From contig PMTR01000030.1 in NCBI GenBank assembly GCA_003167255.1, positions 14,860 through 50,719 on the forward strand: a stretch of 35,860 nucleotides of DNA, in the 5' to 3' direction. Of this stretch, positions 1-8,299 are shown piece after piece. This DNA comes from Bryobacterales bacterium (GTDB lineage: Bacteria > Acidobacteriota > Terriglobia > Bryobacterales > Bryobacteraceae). A program made the position numbers and the translations under genes. Position 1 is the first letter of the stretch, and the number at the start of each line of letters is the position of its first letter. Under the pieces are notes generated by a model that was not told the origin of the DNA, searched no databases, and saw nothing but the letters and a program-made list of their open reading frames with translations.

Positions 1-56
1 CTCCGCCACGGGAAGACGCGAATCCGGCCTTCTGCCCACTCCCTCGTTTATTGTTC

Positions 57-98
57 TGTCTTTGCTTTTCTCCGCTCCTCCGCGCCTCCGCGTTGAAT
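57..98. repeat. CTCCGCGCC-rich dispersed motif
   Basis: A pyrimidine-rich stretch carries the words TTCTCCGC, CTCCGCGCCTCCGCG and TTGAA just beyond the 3' end of the terminase-like gene. A similar motif occurs in inverted orientation at about 35455-35487. The pair resembles a dispersed intergenic repeat; no function can be read from it. Confidence 0.4.
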
Positions 99-106
99 CG
101 TCTTCC

Positions 107-814
107 TCACCTGATCCACAAAGGTTCCACCTCGTCGGATATTGCCTCCTCCACCAGCGTTCGGTCGAATACCCCGCTCACCGAATCCTCGAATTCGCAC
201 AGATACTCCTGCTTGAAGCAACGCTCTCCCATCGTCCGCCGTTCCTCCTCCAGAAACTCCCGCGGGATCCTCTCGCATTCCGTCGCCGGCGCCCTCACCC
301 GTTCCCATTCCGGCCCCCCGTGCGCCCACGCTTCGTAGAAGAACCCCCGCTTCCCGTAAGGCGTGCTCATCAGCCACAACGACCCGCCGCTCACCGCCAG
401 CATCGGTCGGATCGCCAGGTACAGTTCGTCGCTCACCCGCGCCGCCTCGTCCACCAGCAGCAGCGATACCGCCGAGAATCCCCGGATCGTCGCCTCGTTC
501 CCCGGCAGTCCCACAATCCGCGCCCGGTTTGGCAGCTCCAGCGACATCTCGTTGTCGCCGTCCCCCTTCGGCCGGATTCTCAGCTTCCGGACGAATCCCG
601 TGGCCTTCCTCAGAAACTCCCCGCTCTGCCGCGCGCTCGGACTCACCACCAGCGTCAGGCTCTCCGGCGTGCTGCACGCCTGGTGGACCGCCATCGCCGC
701 CGTGATCGTCGATTTCCCCCACTGCCTGGTGCAGTTCAGCAACCCCCTCTTACTGGCCGTCCCCAGCACCCGCGCTTGCAAGGCATCCGCCGGGAACTGT
801 AGCTCGTCCCTCAC
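107..814 (-). CDS. Terminase large-subunit-like ATPase (stand-alone)
   Basis: This is a phage-terminase-like ATPase of about 235 aa. A Walker A-like motif (LLNCTRQWGKST, Lys34 from the chosen start) is followed by a Walker B stretch (LLLVDEAA) and the coupling-type segment LMSTPYGKRGFFYEAW. The C-terminus, with KQEYLCEF and FDRTLVEEA, matches the usual end of the ATPase half. No C-terminal nuclease domain follows, so the protein is shorter than a full phage TerL. I chose GTG at 814 because the open frame upstream (to GTG 946) runs through a dispersed hairpin repeat at 835-898. A longer N-terminus containing the translated repeat cannot be excluded. No capsid, portal or tail genes are near, so this is not an intact prophage. 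The gene at 1276 may be a functional companion. The ATPase assignment is fairly sure; the role is unknown. Confidence 0.75.
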   Translation of the reverse strand: MRDELQFPADALQARVLGTASKRGLLNCTRQWGKSTITAAMAVHQACSTPESLTLVVSPSARQSGEFLRKATGFVRKLRIRPKGDGDNEMSLELPNRARIVGLPGNEATIRGFSAVSLLLVDEAARVSDELYLAIRPMLAVSGGSLWLMSTPYGKRGFFYEAWAHGGPEWERVRAPATECERIPREFLEEERRTMGERCFKQEYLCEFEDSVSGVFDRTLVEEAISDEVEPLWIR

Positions 815-834
815 CCATGAAGTCGCATCCCCCC

Positions 835-898
835 GGGACAGACTACTCTGTCCCAAGGCGCAGCTTTTTTTCGCCGCGTGGACAGAGCTGTCTGTCCC
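835..898. repeat. REPIN-like hairpin repeat, copy A
   Basis: A GGGACAGAC...TCTGTCCC palindrome is followed by AAGGCGCAGC and a second, inverted palindrome ending GTCTGTCCC. The same architecture recurs at 22311-22374 and 24446-24513. It overlaps the possible N-terminal extension of the terminase-like gene and would be read in frame as part of that extension. Confidence 0.7.
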
Positions 899-1100
899 AG
901 GTCTTCCCGGCCGCCTGCGTTTCGTATTGTGATCGACATCCCACACTACTCAGTATAAAAGTCCATCGCCAAATTTCGGATCTGTACATCCTAAAATAAG
1001 GCCCCTCCGCCATCTTCCATCCCTCTGATTCCCAAACCCTTGCGAGAAATCTCGGCTCTTCCCGCTTTTCTTGTGAACGCGCCCTCGCCGCAAAACGGGC

Positions 1101-1164
1101 GCTGCAAAACGGGGACTGCTACCAATTCCCGCCTTTGGAATTGGATAGCTGTCCCCGCTTTGCC
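1101..1164. repeat. Long imperfect hairpin in the 950-1275 intergenic region
   Basis: The arm GCAAAACGGGGAC plus an ACCAATTCC block is mirrored by GGAATTGG, AGCTGTCCCC and GCTTTGC, giving a stem of about 25 bp with a few mismatches. It lies between the divergent terminase-like gene and the gene at 1276. The rest of 950-1275 shows nothing recognisable except a TATAAA at about 954-959. It could be a REP-type repeat or a structured 5' element. Confidence 0.55.
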
Positions 1165-1275
1165 CCAGCGAGGAGGTCTCCTTTGCCCGTTCACAACTAT
1201 TTCTTCCAGTAGACTCAATCACTTAGCCTGGTCCGAGCACTTCCCCCTGCTAGCCTGGAGTAGAGGGAGAACTCA

Positions 1276-1833
1276 ATGTCATCGTCACTTAGGCGCATCC
1301 TGGCTTCGCGGGCCAACGGAGCCCGCTCTCTGGGCCCGTCCACGCCGCAAGGGAAGCAGCGCTCTTCCCAAAACGCCGTCCGCCACGGACTGCTCGCCCG
1401 CTGCGTCGTCATGGAAAAGGAATCGCTCGAATCCTTCGAAGCCCTGTTGACCCAACACCTGGACAGCCTCCAGCCCGTCGATGGCGTGGAATTCGGCATG
1501 ATCGAGGAAATGGTTTCCTCTTACTGGCGCATGCGCCGCGCCTGGGCCATCGAAACCCGCATGCTGGAAGACGCAGCCAACTCCCAAGCCGAGTCCGACC
1601 CCGTCGGCTCCATCGCCGCCGCCTTCACCAGCCTCGCCGCCTCACCCGCACTCGCCCTGATGCACCGCTACGAAACCCGCCTTCACCTCGTCTATCAGCG
1701 CTCGCTCCACAACCTGCTGCTCCTCCGCGCCCTCGCTGTACCAAACGAACCTAGTCCCATTTCCGAACACCCAGCCGGCGCCGCCTGTGTGGATTCGCCA
1801 ACCCACCAGCCCACAGCCTTAAGCCAGACATAA
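1276..1833 (+). CDS. Small hypothetical protein with ANGARS/GPST-QGK N-terminus
   Basis: This is a 185-aa soluble protein. Its N-terminus contains SRANGARSLGPSTPQGKQRS and then SSQNAVRHGLLAR, a signature I recognise from many short hypothetical proteins of Acidobacteriota and some other phyla. After that comes a helical stretch with an EMVSSYWRMRRAWAIETRM segment and a basic YETRLHLVYQRSL segment, compatible with nucleic-acid binding. The last 35 residues are low complexity. The ATG at 1276 follows a GAGGGAGAA purine tract at about 1262-1272, which can serve as ribosome-binding site. The gene lies divergent to the terminase-like ATPase. A small/large-terminase-like partnership is attractive but is only inferred. 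The function is unknown. Confidence 0.7.
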   Translation: MSSSLRRILASRANGARSLGPSTPQGKQRSSQNAVRHGLLARCVVMEKESLESFEALLTQHLDSLQPVDGVEFGMIEEMVSSYWRMRRAWAIETRMLEDAANSQAESDPVGSIAAAFTSLAASPALALMHRYETRLHLVYQRSLHNLLLLRALAVPNEPSPISEHPAGAACVDSPTHQPTALSQT

Positions 1834-1873
1834 GACAATGAGATCCAATATCTTAGGAAGAGTTCGTGACCCC

Positions 1874-2036
1874 CGTGGCGCACGCACTCGTGCGTGCCGC
1901 GGCGACACTCGTGTCGACGCCTGGAGTTTCATTTGAGGCTGGTCCATCACCAAACCGTGGAGCGGGCCTCCCGGCCCGCAACGCCGGCTTCCAGCCGGCG
2001 CCGCGGCCACACTTGTGTCGACGCCTGGAGTTACCT
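1874..2036. repeat. Cluster of mini-hairpins and a direct repeat upstream of hrpB
   Basis: Several perfect short palindromes sit in a row: GCACGCAC-TC-GTGCGTGC (1880-1897), CGACAC-TC-GTGTCG (1903-1916), GCGGGCC-TCCC-GGCCCGC (1962-1979) and GCCGGCT-TCC-AGCCGGC (1983-1999). The word GTGTCGACGCCTGGAGTT appears twice (about 1911-1928 and 2015-2032). The GTGGCGCACGCACTC module is shared with 20824-20936. The hrpB frame happens to stay open across the cluster. Confidence 0.7.
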
Positions 2037-2109
2037 CATGTTGGTTGCGGCTCCGTCGCTCTGTGGGTCAGCTCCGGCCCTCCCTCCGCCTCATGCCAAG
2101 ATAAAGACG

Positions 2110-4482
2110 GTGCGCTTGCCCATCGACTCCCTGGTTCCCCAGATCCTCGAGCATTTGCGCACGGCCCACAACCTGGTGCTGGAAGCGCCGCCGGGGGCGG
2201 GGAAGACCACGCGGGTGCCCGCCGCGTTGCTGGGTCTGGACACCCGCGACGTGCTGGTGCTGGAGCCGCGGCGGATTGCGGCGCGCCTCGCTGCACGATT
2301 CGTGGCGAGTGAGCGCGGCGAGCCGGTGGGCGCGACCGTCGGCTACCAGGTGCGCTTCGAAGAGGTGGCCGGACCGGCCACCCGCCTCCGCTTTCTCACC
2401 GAGGGCGTGCTCACCCGGCGGTTGCTTTCCGATCCGCATCTGGAGCGCGTCGGCACCGTGGTGCTGGACGAATTCCATGAACGCCATCTGGAAGGCGACC
2501 TGGCGCTGGCGCTGTTGCGGCGGTTGCAAACGGGGCGGCGGAGAGATCTGCGGCTGGTGGTGATGTCGGCCACGCTCGATACCGGGCCGGTGGCGGAGTA
2601 TCTCGGCGGGGCGCGCGTGATGCGGTCCCAGGGCCGGCAGTATCCGCTCGAAATCGAATACACGCCGCACTCGGCTGCGCCGCTCGAGGAACAGGTGCGG
2701 GCCGCGCTGGAGCGACTGGCTGCGCGCGCGGAGAAGGGCCACGTGCTGGTGTTTCTGCCGGGGGCGGCGGAGATCCGGCGCGCGCAGACGGCTTGCGGGG
2801 CGCTGGCCGCGCGGCACGGCTGGATGCTGGCCCCGCTGCACGGGGATCAATCGGTGGAAGAACAGGACCGCGCGGTGGGGCCATCGGAGCGGCGCAAGAT
2901 CATCCTGTCGACGAACGTGGCGGAAAGCTCCATCACCATTGAAGGCGTGAGCGCGGTGATCGATTGCGGCCTCGCGCGCGTGGCGGGGCACTCGCCGTGG
3001 TCGGGCCTGCCGGTGCTGGAAGTGGCGCGCGTGAGCCAGGCGTCTGCCAACCAGCGGGCCGGACGCGCCGGGCGCACGGGGCCGGGTTGCGCCGTCCGGC
3101 TGTATCCGCTGGAGGATTTTGTGCGGCGGCCGGCGCAGGACGTTCCCGAAGTGATGCGCACAGACCTGGCCCCGGCGGCGCTGCTGCTGGATGCGATGGG
3201 CGGGGGGCCGCTCGAAGCGCTCCGCTGGCTGGACGCTCCCCCGGCGGCGGCGGTGGAGCAGGCGGCCGATCTGTTGCGGCAACTGGGCGCATCGGGCGCG
3301 GTGGCGCGCGAGATGGCGCGGTACCCGGTGCATCCGCGTCTGGCGCGGCTGATTGTGGAGGCGCGCAAACGCGGCGTGGCGGAAGACGGCTGCACGGTGG
3401 CGGCGCTGCTAAGCGCGGGCGAACGGCTGCCGGCGCAAGCGCAGCATCGGACCAGGTCGGACGTGCTGGCGCTGATAGAAGGGCAGTGGGAGCCGCGGAC
3501 CGCGCAGACCGTGCGGCAGGTGCGGCGCATGGTGAATCCACCGCGGCAGAAGGGTCGCGATGAAGACGCGCTGTTGATGGCGGTGCTGGCGGGGTTCCCG
3601 GACCGGGTGGCGCGGCGGCGGCAAGGCGCGGAGCTGCAACTGGCCTCGGGCGGGCCCGCGCAACTGGCTCCCTCCAGCACCGTGACCGGCGAAGAGTTTC
3701 TGGTGGCGGTGGAGGCGGAAGACCGGCGCGATCAGAAGGCGCCGCTGGTGCGGATCGCGAGCTCGATCGAGCCGGGCTGGCTGCTGGACTTGTTTCCCGA
3801 ACGGGTGCGGGAGACCGCGCGGGTGGAGTGGAATCGCGGCGCGGAACGGGTGGAAAGCGTCACCGCGCTGCTGTTCGACCAGATCGCGATCGAAGAGAGC
3901 CGCGGAGCGCCGGATGCGGATGCGGCCGCTGAAATGTTAGCGTCGAAGGCGCTCGAAGCCGGCCTCGCGCGCTTTGCGGACGTGGAGGAGCTGGATGCGT
4001 TCCTGGCCCGCGCGCGATTCGCCGCGCTGCACGGAGGATCTCCCGCGCCGGATGCGGAAGCGGCGCTGCGAAGCTTGGCCAGCGGGTTGAAGAGCTTTGC
4101 GGAGATGGAAGCCGCGGCGCGCGATGGCGGGCTGCTGCGGGTGCTGGAGCGGCAGATGCCGGCGCCGGCGCGGCGGTTGCTGGAGGAGATTGCGCCGGAG
4201 CGGATCGTGCTGCCCCGCGGCCGGGCGGTGAAGGTGCACTATGAACCCGGCCAGCCGCCGTGGATAGCCTCTCGCCTGCAGGATTTTTTCGGCATGCGGG
4301 CGACGCCGTCGGTGGCGCGCGGCGCGGCCCCGGTGGTGGTGCGCCTGCTCGCTCCCAATCGGCGGCCGGTGCAGATGACCAGCGATCTGGCCGGTTTCTG
4401 GGAGCGGCTGTATCCCCAGGTGCGCAGGGAACTGGCACGGCGCTATCCGAAACATGCCTGGCCGGAAGACCCCATGGCTTGA
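2110..4482 (+). CDS. hrpB: ATP-dependent RNA helicase, HrpB type
   Basis: This is a DEAH-like superfamily 2 helicase of about 790 aa, close to the usual HrpB length. Visible motifs in order are Walker A APPGAGKTT (Lys32), the DEFH box in VVLDEFHERHLEGD, SATLD, the motif V region STNVAESSITIEGVSAVIDCGLAR, and QRAGRAGRTGPG (motif VI). A helicase-associated region follows, then the HrpB C-terminal domain with LPRGRAVKVHYEPGQPPW near the end. HrpB proteins are cytoplasmic nucleic-acid helicases whose substrate is poorly defined. I put the start at GTG 2110 because HrpB proteins begin just before the LPIDSLVPQ-like helix. ATG 2038 is the alternative. The frame open from 1894 runs through a hairpin-repeat cluster and its product does not look like protein. 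Confidence 0.9.
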   Translation: MRLPIDSLVPQILEHLRTAHNLVLEAPPGAGKTTRVPAALLGLDTRDVLVLEPRRIAARLAARFVASERGEPVGATVGYQVRFEEVAGPATRLRFLTEGVLTRRLLSDPHLERVGTVVLDEFHERHLEGDLALALLRRLQTGRRRDLRLVVMSATLDTGPVAEYLGGARVMRSQGRQYPLEIEYTPHSAAPLEEQVRAALERLAARAEKGHVLVFLPGAAEIRRAQTACGALAARHGWMLAPLHGDQSVEEQDRAVGPSERRKIILSTNVAESSITIEGVSAVIDCGLARVAGHSPWSGLPVLEVARVSQASANQRAGRAGRTGPGCAVRLYPLEDFVRRPAQDVPEVMRTDLAPAALLLDAMGGGPLEALRWLDAPPAAAVEQAADLLRQLGASGAVAREMARYPVHPRLARLIVEARKRGVAEDGCTVAALLSAGERLPAQAQHRTRSDVLALIEGQWEPRTAQTVRQVRRMVNPPRQKGRDEDALLMAVLAGFPDRVARRRQGAELQLASGGPAQLAPSSTVTGEEFLVAVEAEDRRDQKAPLVRIASSIEPGWLLDLFPERVRETARVEWNRGAERVESVTALLFDQIAIEESRGAPDADAAAEMLASKALEAGLARFADVEELDAFLARARFAALHGGSPAPDAEAALRSLASGLKSFAEMEAAARDGGLLRVLERQMPAPARRLLEEIAPERIVLPRGRAVKVHYEPGQPPWIASRLQDFFGMRATPSVARGAAPVVVRLLAPNRRPVQMTSDLAGFWERLYPQVRRELARRYPKHAWPEDPMA

Positions 4483-4497
4483 TCGCTGTGATGTATA

Positions 4498-4716
4498 GTG
4501 AGTCTTCTTAAGCCTATGGGCCAATCTTGGGGAAGACTACACGCCAGCCGCACGCAACCGCTGGTTCCGCCGGCTGAGGAGGTGCGCCAGCCGGCGCACG
4601 GGGAAATCGCCAGGCTGGCGTACTCCCATTGGGAAGCCCGCGGGCGCCAGGGCGGCGAGGCGTGGGAAGACTGGTTGCGCGCGGAGCGCGAGCTTCGCGA
4701 GAGAGACGGCCGTTAG
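4498..4716 (+). CDS. DUF2934 family protein
   Basis: This is a 72-aa protein. The core EIARLAYSHWEARGRQGG followed by WEDWLRAEREL matches the DUF2934 signature (helix with A-Y-x-x-W-E-x-x-G, then W-x-x-A-E-x-E-L). The family is small, cytosolic and of unknown function, and is common in Acidobacteriota and Proteobacteria. The frame starts at GTG 4498, but ATG 4516 is equally possible. It begins 15 bp after the helicase stop, so the two may be cotranscribed. Its stop overlaps the end of a tiny minus-strand ORF at 4713-4826. Confidence 0.75.
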   Translation: MSLLKPMGQSWGRLHASRTQPLVPPAEEVRQPAHGEIARLAYSHWEARGRQGGEAWEDWLRAERELRERDGR

Positions 4717-4826
4717 AGTTGGCGTGGATGGCGCGCTCGCGCGTGCCGCCGCTTGGCCCAGGCCAGCAGGAAGGACAATGCCAGGAAGAGGGCCAGGGAA
4801 TACATGGTTTGATGCGCAGGAGTCAT
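4713..4826 (-). CDS. Candidate 37-aa single-span membrane protein
   Basis: This is a 37-codon frame starting ATG at 4826. The N-terminus is short and polar, followed by one clear hydrophobic segment (MYSLALFLALSFLLAWA, residues 8-24) and a strongly basic tail (KRRHARARHPRQ). That is the profile of a bitopic micro-protein with a cytoplasmic positive tail. No strong Shine-Dalgarno sequence is visible. It overlaps the DUF2934 gene tail to tail by 4 bp. It somewhat resembles CcmD/CcoQ-like small subunits, but no partner genes are present, so no function is assigned. It could be a chance frame. Confidence 0.35.
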   Translation of the reverse strand: MTPAHQTMYSLALFLALSFLLAWAKRRHARARHPRQL

Positions 4827-4940
4827 GGTGTTTGCCGGGTGGTAAGTCTTATTTGACCGAAAAAGTTAACGATCTTCGAGCCCCCGCGGTACTGGCGTGG
4901 TACCAACGCGCGCGGGGAACCGGCATAAGGGAATGCCCGC

Positions 4941-5090
4941 ATGCTTGAGCGCGCGGCCCTGGGGGACTTTCTGCTGTTTCGCGGATCGCCGGAGCACGTT
5001 GTCGCGGAAGGCCGGTTTGATCGAAACTGGAAGGTGCCGGCGGACGCCGCCGCAAAGATCACGGCCACCGGCACGATTACGATTCACTGA
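4941..5090 (+). CDS. Candidate 49-aa protein directly upstream of the PLP decarboxylase
   Basis: A short ORF starts at ATG 4941, with an AAGGGA Shine-Dalgarno at 4927-4932 and 8-nt spacing. It stops at TGA 5088-5090, one base before the decarboxylase ATG (5092). The product begins MLERAALGDFLLFRGSPEH, continues with RFDRNWKVPADA, and ends ITATGTITIH. Codon use is GC-rich in the third position like its neighbours. Because the decarboxylase lacks an obvious ribosome-binding site of its own, translational coupling to this ORF is plausible. No family is recognised. It may also be the remaining tail of a decayed gene. The 4717-4940 stretch otherwise holds only the minus-strand micro-ORF. Confidence 0.45.
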   Translation: MLERAALGDFLLFRGSPEHVVAEGRFDRNWKVPADAAAKITATGTITIH

Positions 5091-5091
5091 C

Positions 5092-6483
5092 ATGACACCT
5101 GAAGAATTTCGCCATCATGGGCATCTGGCGATCGATTGGATTGCCGAGTTTCTAGAACACGTGGAGCGCTATCCGGTGCTTCCGCCGGTGAAGCCGGGGG
5201 AATTGACGGACGCGCTGCCGCGGCATGGTCCGGAGCGTGGCGAGCCGATGGAGTTGATCGTCGCGGATTTCGAACGGCTGATCGTGCCGGCCTCGACGCA
5301 GTGGAACCATCCGGGCTTCCTGGCGTACTTCGCGAACTCGTCGACGCCGGAAGGGATTCTGGGCGAGTTGTACACGGCGGCGCTCAACGGCAACGGCATG
5401 TTGTGGAAGACGTCGCCGGCGGTGACGGAGCTGGAGCAGGTGACGCTGCGCTGGCTGCGGCAGTGGAGCGGCCTGCCGGAAGACTGGTTCGGGCTGATCT
5501 ACGACACGGCCTCCACTTCCAGCATGCACGCCATCGCGGCGGCGCGGGAAGCGGCCGACCCGGAATCGCGCACCAAGGGAACCGCGCGAGGACTCGCGGT
5601 GTACACATCGGAGCAATCGCACTCTTCGATTGAGAAGGGCGCGATCGCGGTGGGGATCGGACAGGACAATGTGCGGAAGGTGCCGGTGGACGCGGAGTTC
5701 CGCATGCGGCCGGAGGCGCTCGAGGAAATGATCGAGCGGGACCTGGCGGCGGGGCTGCGGCCGTGCTGCGTGACGGCGACCGTGGGGACCACCTCGACCA
5801 CCAGCGTTGACCCTGTGCCCGCCATCGCGGAGATCTGCCGGCGGCACAAGCTCTGGCTGCACGTGGATGCGGCCTACGCCGGCTCGGCCGCGCTGCTGCC
5901 GGAGTTCCGCTGGGCATTCGAAGGCTGCGACCAGGCCGATTCGTTCGTCACCAATCCGCACAAGTGGCTGCTGGTGCCGATGGATTGCAGCATTTTTTAC
6001 ACACGGCGGCCGGAGGTGCTGAGGCGGGCGTTTTCGCTGATCCCGGAGTATCTGGTGACCCAGGCCGACCCGCGCGCGGTCAACCTGATGGATTACGGCG
6101 TGCCGTTGGGGCGGCGGTTCCGCGCGCTGAAGCTGTGGTTCGTGTTGCGGTCGTACGGCCGCGAGGGATTGGCGGCCGCCCTGCGGGAACATGTGCGCTT
6201 GGCGCAGTGGTTCGCGGGCGAAGTGGAAGCCGACACCCGTTTCGAACTGGCCGCGCCGGCGCGGTTTTCCGTCGTGAACTTCCGGTACAAGGGGAGCGAC
6301 GAAGACAACCGGCGGATTCTGGACGAAGTGAATGCCGCGGGCGACGTCTTTCTCTCAAGCACCGTGCTAAGCGGGAAATACACCATGCATCTGGCCGTAG
6401 GGAACCAATTCACCGGCGAGCGCCACGTGCGGCGGGCGCTCGATCTGTTGCGGGGCGCGGCGCCCGCTGGCGTTTCGGTGTAG
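5092..6483 (+). CDS. Group II PLP-dependent amino-acid decarboxylase (aromatic-L-amino-acid decarboxylase type)
   Basis: This protein of about 463 aa belongs to the pyridoxal-dependent decarboxylase family (DDC/tyrosine-tryptophan decarboxylase group). The N-terminus MTPEEFRHHGHLAIDWIAEF is the typical beginning of the family, which fixes the start at ATG 5092. The cofactor site is NPHKWLLVPMDCS with Schiff-base Lys291. HVDAAYAGSA supplies the Asp that pairs with the PLP ring nitrogen, and SEQSHSSIEKGA carries the ring-stacking His. The enzyme would remove CO2 from an aromatic or related L-amino acid to give an amine in the cytosol; exact substrate cannot be read from sequence. It follows the 49-aa ORF by one base. 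Confidence 0.88.
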   Translation: MTPEEFRHHGHLAIDWIAEFLEHVERYPVLPPVKPGELTDALPRHGPERGEPMELIVADFERLIVPASTQWNHPGFLAYFANSSTPEGILGELYTAALNGNGMLWKTSPAVTELEQVTLRWLRQWSGLPEDWFGLIYDTASTSSMHAIAAAREAADPESRTKGTARGLAVYTSEQSHSSIEKGAIAVGIGQDNVRKVPVDAEFRMRPEALEEMIERDLAAGLRPCCVTATVGTTSTTSVDPVPAIAEICRRHKLWLHVDAAYAGSAALLPEFRWAFEGCDQADSFVTNPHKWLLVPMDCSIFYTRRPEVLRRAFSLIPEYLVTQADPRAVNLMDYGVPLGRRFRALKLWFVLRSYGREGLAAALREHVRLAQWFAGEVEADTRFELAAPARFSVVNFRYKGSDEDNRRILDEVNAAGDVFLSSTVLSGKYTMHLAVGNQFTGERHVRRALDLLRGAAPAGVSV

Positions 6484-6535
6484 CTCAAATGCTCACTGAA
6501 TCTGTTGAGTGGTAGTGTGGCACCAGGAAGCTTAC

Positions 6536-8227
6536 ATGCCATCCAAGAAGGCGAAGAAACGGCCTATCGAGGCCGCGGCGGAGCGTCCGGAGGCCTCTGC
6601 CGCCGCTGCTCCGGCCTTGCGAAGCTGGCTGGAGCGCCATTCCCTGGCCGTTGCCTTGGCCCTGATTCTGATCGCAACCTTGCGCATCGTCTCCACCTAC
6701 ACCGTCTTTAACCACACCTCCGATGAACCGAACCACATCGCTTGCGGCATGGAGTGGCTGGACAAGGGAACCTATACCTACGAAACCCAGCATCCGCCCC
6801 TGGCGCGCATCGCGGCAGCCCTCGGTCCGTTCCTATTGGGCATCCGTTCGCAGGGCCCGGTGGCGCCGGACACCACTTCCGTACCCAAAGAAGGCATCGC
6901 CATCCTCTACAGCGGCCACCACTACGACCTGACTTTAGCTCTGGCTCGTGCCGGCATTCTTCCCTTCTTCTGGATCGCCTGCCTGGTGGTTTACTGGTGG
7001 GGGCGCTGGTACTTCGACGGAAGTGTCGCCGTGGCCGCTGTGTTTCTGTTCAGTTTCCTGCCGGTAACGCTGGCCCACGGCGGTCTCGCCACCACCGACA
7101 TGGCCCTCACCGCCTTCACCGGCGCCGCCTTCCTCTCAGCCATTGTCTGGCTGGAACAGCCAAGCGTCCGCAATTCCGCGATTTTTGGGGGTTGCACAGC
7201 GCTGGCGGTCCTGTCCAAATTGTCGGCGCCGGTTTTCCTGGCCGCCGCGTTTCTGCTGGCGTTCCTCTGGCATGCCTGGGCCGTCCGCCCGCAGCCGGTC
7301 CTGTCAGCGTCCACCGCCCGGCGCCTGATGAAGCCGCTCGCCATCGTGATCGGCGTAGCATTGCTGGTGATCTGGGCGGGATACCGTTTCTCGGTGGGCA
7401 AGGTGGGGGGAATTCCGCTGCCGGCGCCGCAGTTGTTCACCGGTTGGCAGGCCGTGATGCGCCACAACCAGCAGGGCCACCCCAACTACCTGTTTGGCGA
7501 GTTCCGCGTGCACGGATTCTGGGATTATTACCTGGTAGTGTTGGCCGTGAAGACGCAGTTGGCGTTCTTGCTGCTGGCGGGAGCCGGCGTGTGGACCCTG
7601 CTGCGCCGGCCGAACCCTTACCGTCTGGCCTGGCTGCCGTTGATTTTCTCGCTCGCCATACTGGTGGTGGCCATGTGCAGCAACATCAACATCGGCGCGC
7701 GCCACATCTTGCCCATTTACATCGGACTCTCGCTCGCAGCCGCCGCCGGCGTGGCGCGCTTGTGGGAACTCCGCGCTGGACGAAAGTGGCTCGTGGGCAT
7801 CTTAGGCGCCCTGCTCTTCTGGGACGCGGGCGCTTCCCTGATGAGCCATCCCGACTACCTCGCCTACTTCAACGAGCTCGCCGGCAGCCAGCCCGAAAAC
7901 ATTCTCGTGGATTCCAACCTCGACTGGGGCCAGGACTTGAAACGCCTGGGCGAGCGCCTCCGCCAGGCCGGCGCCCGCGAGGTGCACTTCAACCAGTTTT
8001 GGATCGCGGACCTGGAGAAGGAACATGGCTTCCCGCCGGTCCGGGAGATGGACTTTTCGCAGCCGTCTCCCGGCTGGAACGCCGTGGGGCTCACGTACTG
8101 GAGAATCGTGCGGCTGCAATTGCACCAGATGTACCCGCGGGCGCAGTTTTGGCCCGATCGGATTCCGCCCACCGAACGCGTCGGGAAGTCGATTTTGCTT
8201 TGGTATTTCCCCTACCCGGGCGAGTGA
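6536..8227 (+). CDS. GT39-like membrane glycosyltransferase
   Basis: This is a polytopic membrane protein of about 563 aa with a basic cytosolic N-terminus (MPSKKAKKRP) and roughly ten hydrophobic spans. The first periplasmic loop carries SDEPNHIACG and THPPL-like TQHPPLARI, the acidic and HPP motifs of the GT-C fold PMT/ArnT (GT39/GT83) group. A soluble C-terminal part has ILVDSNLDWGQDLKRL, common in acidobacterial phospholipid-carrier-dependent glycosyltransferases. It probably transfers a sugar from a polyprenyl-phosphate donor on the periplasmic face; acceptor unknown. ATG 6536 is preferred because AGGAAG lies just upstream (6524-6529). Confidence 0.8.
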   Translation: MPSKKAKKRPIEAAAERPEASAAAAPALRSWLERHSLAVALALILIATLRIVSTYTVFNHTSDEPNHIACGMEWLDKGTYTYETQHPPLARIAAALGPFLLGIRSQGPVAPDTTSVPKEGIAILYSGHHYDLTLALARAGILPFFWIACLVVYWWGRWYFDGSVAVAAVFLFSFLPVTLAHGGLATTDMALTAFTGAAFLSAIVWLEQPSVRNSAIFGGCTALAVLSKLSAPVFLAAAFLLAFLWHAWAVRPQPVLSASTARRLMKPLAIVIGVALLVIWAGYRFSVGKVGGIPLPAPQLFTGWQAVMRHNQQGHPNYLFGEFRVHGFWDYYLVVLAVKTQLAFLLLAGAGVWTLLRRPNPYRLAWLPLIFSLAILVVAMCSNINIGARHILPIYIGLSLAAAAGVARLWELRAGRKWLVGILGALLFWDAGASLMSHPDYLAYFNELAGSQPENILVDSNLDWGQDLKRLGERLRQAGAREVHFNQFWIADLEKEHGFPPVREMDFSQPSPGWNAVGLTYWRIVRLQLHQMYPRAQFWPDRIPPTERVGKSILLWYFPYPGE

Positions 8228-8299
8228 CGCCCGCAACGTCGATTGCGATATTGCCGGAGCCAGGCACCTCGAGATCAAGGAACCGGGCGGAACAGTTAC

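Noticed and set aside
62-932. Long plus-strand frames across the terminase-like gene
   Set aside because: They are shadows of the minus-strand ATPase, which has Walker motifs. The plus-strand products are Pro/Arg/His-rich.
107-1833. Prophage
   Set aside because: Only a terminase-like ATPase is present; there are no portal, capsid, tail, integrase or lysis genes nearby.
2068-3333. 421-codon frame opposite the helicase
   Set aside because: Antisense shadow of hrpB; the product is Arg/His/Pro-rich with no motifs.
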